8,900 nucleotides of DNA. It comes from Candidatus Omnitrophota bacterium. Its GTDB lineage: Bacteria > Omnitrophota > Koll11 > VGKN01. How positions within the stretch are numbered: position 1 is the stretch's first letter; each line of letters starts with the position of its first letter. Where the stretch lies: contig VGKN01000041.1 of assembly GCA_016867055.1 (NCBI GenBank), positions 1 to 8,900 of the forward strand, read 5' to 3'. The translations under genes were made by a program, and so were the position numbers. Under the pieces are notes generated by a model. That model was given only the letters and a program-made list of their open reading frames with translations, was not told the origin of the DNA and made no database searches. Shown here one piece after another: positions 6,401 to 8,900 of the stretch.

Positions 6401-8862
6401 AATAAAGTTGCAGATGAATTCTCTCCAGGACTAAGAAGGAACAGATAATCATTAGTAAACTTAAAGGCAGATGCGGGGATATTAAATATTCGACCTATAT
6501 TAGTAGGGTTATCCCTTTGTGAAGTATCAATAATATCAAAGGTATCAGGCATCTCTTTTCTTATGCTCCAAGCCAATACTGCACGGTCCCCATCTGCTTC
6601 AAGTTCATTAATATAAAGAAAAGGAGGCTGATATGGATACATATAAAAACCGGGTAGCCGATAAACGCCAACTTTTGTAGGATTGGCAGGGTTAGAGACA
6701 TCGTAGATATACATCAGCCAATAGTAGAAGGCTGAGGAATAAATATATGTCCGTGCTGAAATATAGAGATTGTCACCCACCTTATCAATATTTGTATAAA
6801 GCGCGTGCCTAAAGTCTTTCTCTGAATGATGAGTTAAACCCCAGAGTTCAGAAATTTCTGCAACCTTTTGTGGTTGAGTACGGTCAGTAATATCTATAAT
6901 CTGAATCCTACCATTATCTAATAAAACATATAAATAATTCCCATCAGGTTCAATATCTAAGATTGGCCTATCTACATTGTATCTGCTCTTTAAAACGAAT
7001 TGTCCTGGGTGAACAGGATTAACCTCTATAATATTGATACCTTGACCATTAATAATAAAATGAAAATTATCAGATATGAAAACTGGGTCAGTAAAAGAGG
7101 TTGAGGTCTCTATTAAGGGCTTCTGAATTAATGGCAGATATATCCTGTAAGGAAGTCTTCGTTGTCTCAAAGTCTCTAATGCTCGGTATGCATCTATTCT
7201 TCCCCAACCATAGTGCGGGTCCCATCCTGGAGCTCCTAAGTCCTCTGAAGATTGTTTAAGTACCTCCATTATCTCCTCGATTGATAGATATGGGTTATAA
7301 GATAACATAAGACCTACTAATCCTTCTAAATGAGGAGCTGACATAGAAGTTCCGCTCCAAGATGCATATTGATTACCAGGAACAGTGCTCAGAATATTAA
7401 CCCCTGGAGCAGCTACATCTATATAGTCTCCATATTCAGAGAAGGGCGCCACAAAATCAAGCTCAGTTGAACCCGCAACTGCTGTAACATACTCGTTGAA
7501 GCCTGCAGGATAAGTTCTTGGGTTAGGTAGGTCAGGTGGGATACTCATTACAGCAGAATTTCCTGCCGCAGCTATAGAGATAACTCCCTGAGAGTAGGCA
7601 TATCTAAAAGCGTCTTCCAGCAAATTTGAATATGCAACCCCACCCCAACTATTACCTAAAATATCTACTTCGGGGTTATCGAGGTCGGTAGCATGCACTA
7701 CAGCCCTAGCTGCATTTTCATAACTTCCCCACCCTGTATTATTAATAAACTTTTCCGCAACGAGAGAACAATCTGGACACATTCCTGCTATTCCTGCTCC
7801 TGGCATTTCTGGTATGAATGATGTTTTACCAGCAGCCATCCCAGCACAGTGTGTCCCATGACCATTATCATCGTATGGGTCAGAGTCCTCATTAACAAAA
7901 TCATATCCTGGCCAAACTTTTCCAACAAGGTCTTCATGACCATAGTCTATCCCACTATCTATAATGGCAATGTCTATAGATGGAGAACCTGTTGTTATAT
8001 TCCAGGCCTGAGGTGCATTTATCTTAATTAAACCCCACTGTTCAGGAAAACGTGGGTCATTGGGAACATCACTAATTTGTACAGTATAGTTTGGTTCAGC
8101 GTATTCTATATCAGGGTTCTTTGAAAGCTCTTTACAGATTAATGGTATAGCAGCTTTTTTGTCTTTTAATGAAACCTTATAGATATTTAAAAGATTAGGG
8201 GTCTCTGCATCTTTGACCCTTTGGGCCCTGATTGGAAATCTGGATCTGACTTCTGCTGCGAGTTGTTCCATAGACTTACCAGTTAGAAGTTGTTTCTGTT
8301 TTAAATCCTTAAAGATTGGTCTAGGGATGTCGGCTAACCCGAGTCTATCTATGTATGGGATTCCTGTTTCTTTGGCCGTTATTGACACGGTATCTTTAGA
8401 CGATAGATTATCTAAAAGCCTCGCTGCGTCTGTTTCCTCCTTAAACTTAACTATAATCTCGCCTGGAACATAGTTTATTTCTTTCCTTTCACTAACAGAA
8501 AGAGGGCTGACTGGTTCCTTTGGGTAGTTTTTCATTATCACTGGCGGCATTGGTGGTGTATTCTGTGTAAGAGCTGCTTTTGGCGTTGGGGTGGCTGTCG
8601 GTGTTGGGGTGGCTGTTGGTGTTGGGGTGGCTGCGGGCGTTAAATTAAGAACATCTTGAGACTGAGGTGTCGCTAAGTTTAAACTTACCTGAGCCGACGC
8701 ATTCGTATGGAACATTTCCTGGGCTCTAAGTGTAGGAGGTGTCACAAAAGGTAAAGGCAGACTGGCTAATATGGATATAATTAGAGCAACACAAATTGCC
8801 TTAGCAGGCGTAAAAGGTCTTAAAGATAATTTAGGTAATCTAGGTAGTCTAAATTTAGGCAT
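1..8862 (-). CDS. Giant multidomain protein: secreted subtilase, two beta-propellers, zinc metallopeptidase and HAD phosphatase (partial, C-terminus outside window)
   Basis: One stop-free minus-strand frame covers the whole window; 2,954 residues follow the ATG at 8862 and the frame is still open at base 1. Seen in order: signal peptide, protease propeptide, S8 domain with a complete triad, two beta-propellers, an alpha-helical repeat region, a membrane-like helix, a HExxH metallopeptidase, a HAD phosphatase and TPR-like helices, separated by Thr/Pro linkers. Secreted subtilases are usually 400 to 1,300 residues, so this is far above family size. The Met at 8862 was chosen because a basic n-region and hydrophobic core follow at once. 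No Shine-Dalgarno-like stretch precedes it, and the frame stays open upstream to base 8900, so an earlier start is possible. Likely role, inferred: cell-surface proteolysis coupled to protein binding. I know of no named gene with this architecture. The coding call is near certain; the overall function is unknown. Confidence 0.96.
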   Translation of the reverse strand, partial: MPKFRLPRLPKLSLRPFTPAKAICVALIISILASLPLPFVTPPTLRAQEMFHTNASAQVSLNLATPQSQDVLNLTPAATPTPTATPTPTATPTPKAALTQNTPPMPPVIMKNYPKEPVSPLSVSERKEINYVPGEIIVKFKEETDAARLLDNLSSKDTVSITAKETGIPYIDRLGLADIPRPIFKDLKQKQLLTGKSMEQLAAEVRSRFPIRAQRVKDAETPNLLNIYKVSLKDKKAAIPLICKELSKNPDIEYAEPNYTVQISDVPNDPRFPEQWGLIKINAPQAWNITTGSPSIDIAIIDSGIDYGHEDLVGKVWPGYDFVNEDSDPYDDNGHGTHCAGMAAGKTSFIPEMPGAGIAGMCPDCSLVAEKFINNTGWGSYENAARAVVHATDLDNPEVDILGNSWGGVAYSNLLEDAFRYAYSQGVISIAAAGNSAVMSIPPDLPNPRTYPAGFNEYVTAVAGSTELDFVAPFSEYGDYIDVAAPGVNILSTVPGNQYASWSGTSMSAPHLEGLVGLMLSYNPYLSIEEIMEVLKQSSEDLGAPGWDPHYGWGRIDAYRALETLRQRRLPYRIYLPLIQKPLIETSTSFTDPVFISDNFHFIINGQGINIIEVNPVHPGQFVLKSRYNVDRPILDIEPDGNYLYVLLDNGRIQIIDITDRTQPQKVAEISELWGLTHHSEKDFRHALYTNIDKVGDNLYISARTYIYSSAFYYWLMYIYDVSNPANPTKVGVYRLPGFYMYPYQPPFLYINELEADGDRAVLAWSIRKEMPDTFDIIDTSQRDNPTNIGRIFNIPASAFKFTNDYLFLLSPGENSSATLFIWDMRTAKQASTFNLENFPGPHAMNIKNGILYLSGRDQLVTIDVRFPSQPRKRNESLLRFTNVTKPLIDIEDNLLAVTNGSNEEAIFDISDPTQPNFIVAIHLPSPPPPTPTPLPTPLPTPILSIRPSPFSIGTTINLPPGSTLIKTSDNGIVTVVTGAGADGLKLFFSNGLSTTVPWPEVPPGVNLSHYGYDRAHFAISPNGDKIIVLIGRNHQIGDTYGANYFAVIDIDTTSGSATVEKVTKLTGGESDPDQFVWTFINDIATEGEYHPYALINYQSHSPNSTNLIDLTELDLGTGEMSPSIFANFGWWLPRGIEISPDGSTLVVANDWECGIIVVDLVNRCERGAIRVEVEAPKDAAFTPDGRFIAVHLRRIYEPPIYTYNDVLIFDAYNLQKIAEVHVPWESDFPGPADKSLAISPDGYLFVLIKRTNTVFTFDIHDPAQIRLIKTTPIPEGGDFIRIVLTPDQQQLLLLDSQNRLKVFERSQFILIPTPTPTPLPTSTPTPTSTPTNTPTPTASPSPTPTLPPRLYLPLLLKKYQASFWQKIYINLKRGVDDTYTSAGKALASETIQSLMAREDVRTDYATGIKAIAYLETALVVTRHDFVFDDVSKEAHRAIEELRQLHGLQANPGDELHMNKAYAEALCYFILGTNDDIEVKLAAHALMRISLLSPSASGDFDAGRILEELARTGRFTNLVRPYNEVNYERTMIGELSRFLYTTRYPGLPSGEPVQILIDAAKVIGELARGAMISDSSLARKLIVSGLVQLEEGILYDGYVDSEGRDYTQVAIETRRQIELTLQYLGVDTQADPMYVYQQHAEIIGDFLLQTDGYEIYAHRCLYEQAEALTQVTRLALESFEQSNRTNISLINYVIQEILDPIISHPERGTPQLIAFAMFAKEELMQALSQWNAPYRLYLPLVLKSIPVGTVQGPISKRRNYTYEAMVKLHQKIEPYLKIDQIDLNHILTIISATTTKILSPILTTATQTATITGLSTATSTPTPTVTPTPTPTVTPIPTFTSPTTTSSTGGRSAPRLAGSIAHIPTALITLASTVVTTISSVLASLWNRLRRLFAKHPEPSPATKIFTCLLQAFGVVLSRGDNLTPREIVNQALQEFLERGGTIEELEQLAAMPNSTIQKQLTEIGETNPATVHSILANQNRIRDYLRPFKNARKVGLVRDLVDRCGILETQLSETRMATDEGLRELVLQYLGINSPPELTLHTLGEITWYAFSLLEVKDLQYSNLLKHYLANWYFAAANILSKEHDTVSIDAIKRTGNNIMDAICGEEDGSISRAGWELTYAAATTHVLMAFQGHPETQARIVPMKGVRRKVFDIPIGFPDQRELRRQEERLVRLAEKGFAHAQKLVERLRLHELESKIGIYPSNAWFQNPWHLFMSRKGAMYLGDPEERMACYDTYSSVYNAFLWGFGQGTYDVWVPHVDCLTGVVYKPLNDGFVFMSGAHEFYHILLRWLIDYEKGSRRYLPQVLDEGLVDYMLKSWEHLLRDSERVKESGDRLSHIAGSNFWAGLMLMCLEYTIDESEERRHMYQDYLTQGSMTGEKYVLGYVFYGEVLFPYIVREKGGVTLSGKRVTNEEEALIEFLRNLRDMQDIVPKEGHAADRYLIPYLQHIFPNFTEDDYAICVKTYNENIARLTHNLFARNFFDYEYDESIDVLLKMILQHPRRNVLLKTLSQTIENYWGPGHPQSTKIKQFIDAEPPATAPLAEKGAANTTDQSKQLRRVFERDIWLWVFDKDDSLTDAYAPVEPETNSLLSRQVGMNEGVALGVISGAEIGLIDEYVTNVVRDNVRRVLWIYGDGGGRGYRPFQDHTGPPSFLRPLTEIGISIPKLKEIINEVLEGMPSEFKLEPGFGLLQLIEKPAEMTILAKQVSYQTRLAIAQALRERFQREGIPLKVAATSVAVEISIADKKDALLHLAGEIARERGVDIEEVLSHTAVIGDSEIDLPMLNAVAEAGGIAIWVGDIPPPAELSEKAICLPKGSEGARLALKLHLDYLTKIKRNFQRYKRRFIEASNIEDKARAYWEIMDLANIYDYMPARDWIRANEFDFKTVEATLQYDLMMRSAKRAAYAGRYELALNIYSVVLGLVLEDEGRFEATLKAMADMLRKHPEAPLEEWA
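418..1173 (-). other. HAD-superfamily hydrolase domain with C2-type cap (Cof/phosphomannomutase/sucrose-phosphatase-like)
   Basis: Residues about 2564-2815. Motif I is WVFDKDDSLTDA (2568-2579): nucleophile D2571 and acid/base D2573. Motif II is LGVISGAE (2603-2610) with S2607. Motif III is K2746 in VEISIADKKDALLHL (2739-2753), matching the EIxxxxxsKGxAL pattern of Cof-type enzymes. Motif IV is AVIGDSEIDLPMLNAVAEAGG (2773-2793) with D2777 and D2781 for magnesium, followed by IAIWVGD. About 135 residues between motifs II and III match a C2 cap. The family hydrolyses phosphate esters such as sugar phosphates, normally in the cytosol. Motif I has DDS where DGT is usual. Phosphatase activity is likely; the substrate cannot be inferred. 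Confidence 0.87.
1174..1599 (-). other. Helical region between metallopeptidase and HAD domains
   Basis: Residues about 2422-2563. Mixed helical sequence with aromatic patches (RYLIPYLQHIFPNF, 2440-2453; NLFARNFFDYEY, 2475-2486). It is probably the C-terminal helical part of the peptidase, followed by a short Pro/Ala/Thr-containing connector (AEPPATAPLAEKGAANTT, 2534-2551). I recognise no motif in it. Confidence 0.55.
1600..2280 (-). other. Zinc metallopeptidase domain, gluzincin (clan MA) type
   Basis: Residues about 2195-2421. HEFYH (2282-2286) in FMSGAHEFYHILLRW matches HExxH: H2282 and H2286 as zinc ligands, E2283 as catalytic base. Twenty-three residues after H2286, E2309 in YLPQVLDEGLVDYM matches the third ligand in the LxEGhAxY motif of peptidase-MA-like families. 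Further support is the preceding strand KIGIYPSNAWFQNP (2198-2211) and YVLGYVFYGEVLFPYIV (2381-2397), which matches the YxxGxxFxxYL helix after the active site in this group. No prodomain of its own is visible. An active zinc protease is likely; substrate and cell side are unknown. Confidence 0.82.
2284..3174 (-). other. Alpha-helical region B
   Basis: Residues about 1897-2193, helical with no recognised enzyme motif. The first part (LTPREIVNQALQEFLERGG, 1923-1941, then TIEELEQLAAMPNSTIQKQL, 1942-1961) resembles a helix-turn-helix. It is followed by a third copy of the region A repeat: KVGLVRDLVDRCGILETQL (1994-2012), LRELVLQYLGI (2023-2033) and LGEITWYAFSL (2044-2054). The end (about 2160-2195) is a charged helix rich in Arg, Glu and Leu leading into the metallopeptidase. 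Confidence 0.6.
3205..3270 (-). other. Candidate transmembrane or amphipathic helix
   Basis: Residues 1865-1886 (TALITLASTVVTTISSVLASLW) carry no charge and are followed at once by NRLRRLFAKH (1887-1896), with four basic residues. The pattern fits a single-pass helix with its C-terminal side in the cytoplasm by the positive-inside rule. The high Thr/Ser content lowers the hydrophobicity, so a surface-lying amphipathic helix is possible. If it spans the membrane, everything before it is outside and everything after it inside. Confidence 0.5.
3301..3456 (-). repeat. Thr/Pro/Ser-rich linker 4
   Basis: Residues 1803-1854, Thr-rich at first (ILTTATQTATITG from 1801), then a TPTPTVTPTPTPTVTP core (1820-1835), then Thr/Ser/Gly. 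The + strand shows GGTGT/GGGGT/TGGGGTT runs at about 3369-3414. It precedes the membrane-like helix, so in the membrane-spanning reading it would be the extracellular stalk. Confidence 0.9.
3631..3669 (-). other. YLPL motif, copy 3
   Basis: Residues 1732-1744 read APYRLYLPLVLKS, the closest match to copy 1 (PYRIYLPLIQK). It lies between helical region A and a short helical segment, not next to a Thr/Pro linker. That argues against the motif being only a linker by-product. Confidence 0.7.
3670..4785 (-). other. Alpha-helical region A with two diverged repeats
   Basis: Residues about 1360-1731, an all-helical stretch rich in Ala, Leu and Glu with no recognised catalytic motif. Two units can be aligned: one with AIAYLETALVV (1411-1421) then IEELRQLHGL (1439-1448) and AYAEALCYFIL (1461-1471); the other with LIVSGLVQLEEGIL (1581-1594) then IELTLQYLGV (1617-1626) and HAEIIGDFLL (1639-1648). 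A third relative lies at about 1992-2060. The fold could be HEAT-, TPR- or Sel1-like, which cannot be decided by eye. A scaffold or binding role is the default guess. Confidence 0.6.
4786..4815 (-). other. YLPL motif, copy 2
   Basis: Residues 1350-1359 read RLYLPLLLKK and are preceded by Pro-Pro at the end of linker 3. This linker-then-motif order is the arrangement I associate with secreted Chloroflexota proteins. The helical region follows immediately. Confidence 0.7.
4816..4926 (-). repeat. Thr/Pro/Ser linker 3
   Basis: Residues 1313-1349, almost entirely Thr, Pro and Ser (TPTPTPLPTSTPTP and onward). It is one of the two longest low-complexity segments, and it ends directly in the second YLPL motif. 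It separates the beta-rich N-terminal half from the helical part of the protein. Open frames on other strands here (for example 4752-4952) are shadows of the repeat. Confidence 0.92.
4927..6036 (-). other. Beta-propeller 2, YVTN/lactonase-like
   Basis: Residues about 943-1312. Blades carry the ISPDG-type turn followed by a hydrophobic strand: AISPNGDKIIVLIG (1019-1032), EISPDGSTLVVAND (1138-1151), AFTPDGRFIAVHL (1181-1193), AISPDGYLFVLIK (1238-1250) and VLTPDQQQLLLLD (1284-1296). The strands FAVIDIDT (1046-1053), IIVVDLVNRC (1156-1165), VLIFDAYNLQKI (1207-1218) and VFTFDIHDPAQI (1255-1266) are the matching outer strands. The pattern fits YncE/lactonase-like or WD40-like surface propellers, different from the LVIVD propeller before it. 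Catalysis is not supported; binding is likely. Confidence 0.8.
6037..6090 (-). repeat. Pro/Thr linker 2
   Basis: Residues 925-942 (PSPPPPTPTPLPTPLPTP) join the two propellers. The coding repeat is short and imperfect (CCT and ACA/ACC codons, AGG/TGT on the + strand). Unlike the other two propeller- or protease-flanking junctions at 571 and 1348, it has no YLPL motif beside it. Confidence 0.88.
6097..7095 (-). other. Beta-propeller 1, LVIVD-repeat type
   Basis: Residues about 590-922. The unit hhIhDhoxxxxPxxhgxh recurs: IQIIDITDRTQPQKVAEI (653-670), MYIYDVSNPANPTKVGVY (717-734), FDIIDTSQRDNPTNIGRI (775-792), LVTIDVRFPSQPRK (860-873) and AIFDISDPTQPNFIVAI (906-922), with a weaker copy around FIWDMRTAKQAS (821-832). 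This is the LVIVD signature of secreted bacterial propellers. Spacing of 35 to 70 residues fits six or seven four-stranded blades. No enzymatic residues are recognised; it probably serves as a binding scaffold next to the protease. Confidence 0.78.
7120..7152 (-). other. YLPL motif, copy 1
   Basis: Residues 571-581 read PYRIYLPLIQK, right after the S8 domain and before the first propeller. Nearly the same sequence recurs at 1348-1359 and 1732-1744. From memory, such short [RK]-hydrophobic-YLPL motifs are common near Thr/Pro linkers in secreted Chloroflexota proteins; their function is not known to me. Confidence 0.7.
7165..8055 (-). other. Peptidase S8 (subtilisin-like serine protease) domain
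   Basis: Residues about 270-566. The triad is complete: D302 in IAIIDSGIDYGHEDL, H335 in DDNGHGTHCAGMAAG and S506 in SWSGTSMSAPHLEG. The oxyanion-hole Asn is N435 in IAAAGNSA. Other family signatures are the entry motif DPRFPEQWGLIKINAPQAW (270-288), ILGNSWGG (401-408), YPAGFNEYVTAVA (451-463) and the end motif YGWGRIDAYRAL (551-562). Length is normal for S8. Oddities are a CPDC pair (C362, C365), C339 in the His motif, and HLEG where HVAG is usual. All catalytic residues are present, so an active extracellular endopeptidase is expected; substrates are unknown. Confidence 0.97.
8077..8469 (-). other. Subtilase propeptide (fervidolysin-like / inhibitor I9-like)
   Basis: Residues 132-262. It starts with YVPGEIIVKFK (131-141) and ends with NPDIEYAEPNYTV (250-262), the two hallmark strands of subtilase prodomains that fold as an alpha/beta chaperone and inhibitor for the protease that follows. 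At about 130 residues it is longer than the roughly 70-residue I9 fold. The middle (about 165-222) is charged and probably helical, which fits the longer fervidolysin-type prodomain better. In the family, autocleavage occurs just after this domain, here near 262-270 (QISDVPNDPRF). Its presence suggests the subtilase is made as a zymogen. Confidence 0.82.
8581..8640 (-). repeat. Thr/Pro linker 1, three 18-bp tandem repeats
   Basis: On the + strand the 18-base unit tggggtggctgtYggtgt occurs at 8587-8604 and 8605-8622, with a diverged third copy at 8623-8640 and a 6-base partial unit at 8581-8586. On the coding strand each unit encodes a hexapeptide of the TPTATP type (residues 75-94). It joins the signal peptide to the protease propeptide and is expected to be extended and flexible. 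Copy number may vary by slippage. Confidence 0.9.
8722..8862 (-). other. N-terminal signal peptide
   Basis: Residues 1-47. The n-region is long and basic, with K3, R5, R8, K11, R15 and K21, followed by a hydrophobic core (AICVALIISILASLPLPF, 22-39) and a possible signal peptidase I site at L45-R-A47 before Q48-E49. The sequence immediately after is Ser/Thr/Gln/Asn-rich and leads into a Thr/Pro linker, as expected for an exported protein. The n-region of about 20 residues is longer than typical. No lipobox Cys lies after the core (the only Cys, C24, is inside it), so a lipoprotein is unlikely. An uncleaved signal anchor is the alternative. Confidence 0.8.
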
Positions 8863-8900
8863 TTGCAGTTGGTGCAAGCGGGTAAGTATAGAAGATAAGG
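8863..8900 (-). other. Sequence upstream of the chosen start; frame still open
   Basis: These 38 bases contain no in-frame stop and no purine-rich ribosome-binding sequence before the ATG at 8862 (the eight bases before it read aactgcaa). A TTG at 8877-8875 is a possible alternative start, adding MHQLQ to the N-terminus. No promoter can be assigned in so short a stretch. The start is therefore the best available choice rather than a proven one. Confidence 0.5.

Overview
The whole window is protein-coding and holds one gene. On the minus strand a single reading frame runs from the right edge to the left edge without a stop: read as + strand triplets starting at base 1, none of the 2,966 codons is TTA, CTA or TCA. 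The first in-frame ATG is at 8862, giving a product of at least 2,954 residues (numbered here from that Met). The C-terminus lies beyond base 1 and the true start may lie beyond base 8900. There are no RNA genes, insertion sequences, CRISPR arrays or intergenic stretches over 300 bases; only the last 38 bases could be upstream DNA.

Layout, N- to C-terminus (right to left): signal peptide (1-47); Thr/Pro linker 1 (75-94); protease propeptide (132-262); subtilisin-like S8 domain with D302, H335, N435 and S506; YLPL motif; LVIVD-type beta-propeller (590-922); linker 2; YVTN/lactonase-type beta-propeller (943-1312); linker 3 and a second YLPL motif; all-helical region (1360-1731) and a third YLPL motif; Thr/Pro-rich linker 4; a membrane-like helix (1865-1886) followed by basic residues; a second helical region; a zinc metallopeptidase of gluzincin type (HEFYH at 2282-2286, E2309); a HAD-superfamily phosphatase with a C2-type cap (about 2564-2815); and a TPR-like helical tail that leaves the window.

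The organism is probably an uncultured bacterium. TPTPT linkers followed by a YLPL motif recall secreted proteins of Chloroflexota. Giant polypeptides mixing secreted and cytosolic enzyme domains recall Omnitrophota and other candidate phyla. Codon use favours ATA and AGA and the DNA looks moderately AT-rich (judged by eye). None of this fixes the phylum.

The main interest is the combination: two proteases of unrelated mechanism and a phosphatase of a normally intracellular family in one secreted or membrane-spanning chain. One reading is a transmembrane protein with the subtilase and propellers outside and the metallopeptidase, HAD and TPR-like parts inside. Another is a polyprotein cut by its own proteases at the linkers. 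The sequence does not decide between them.
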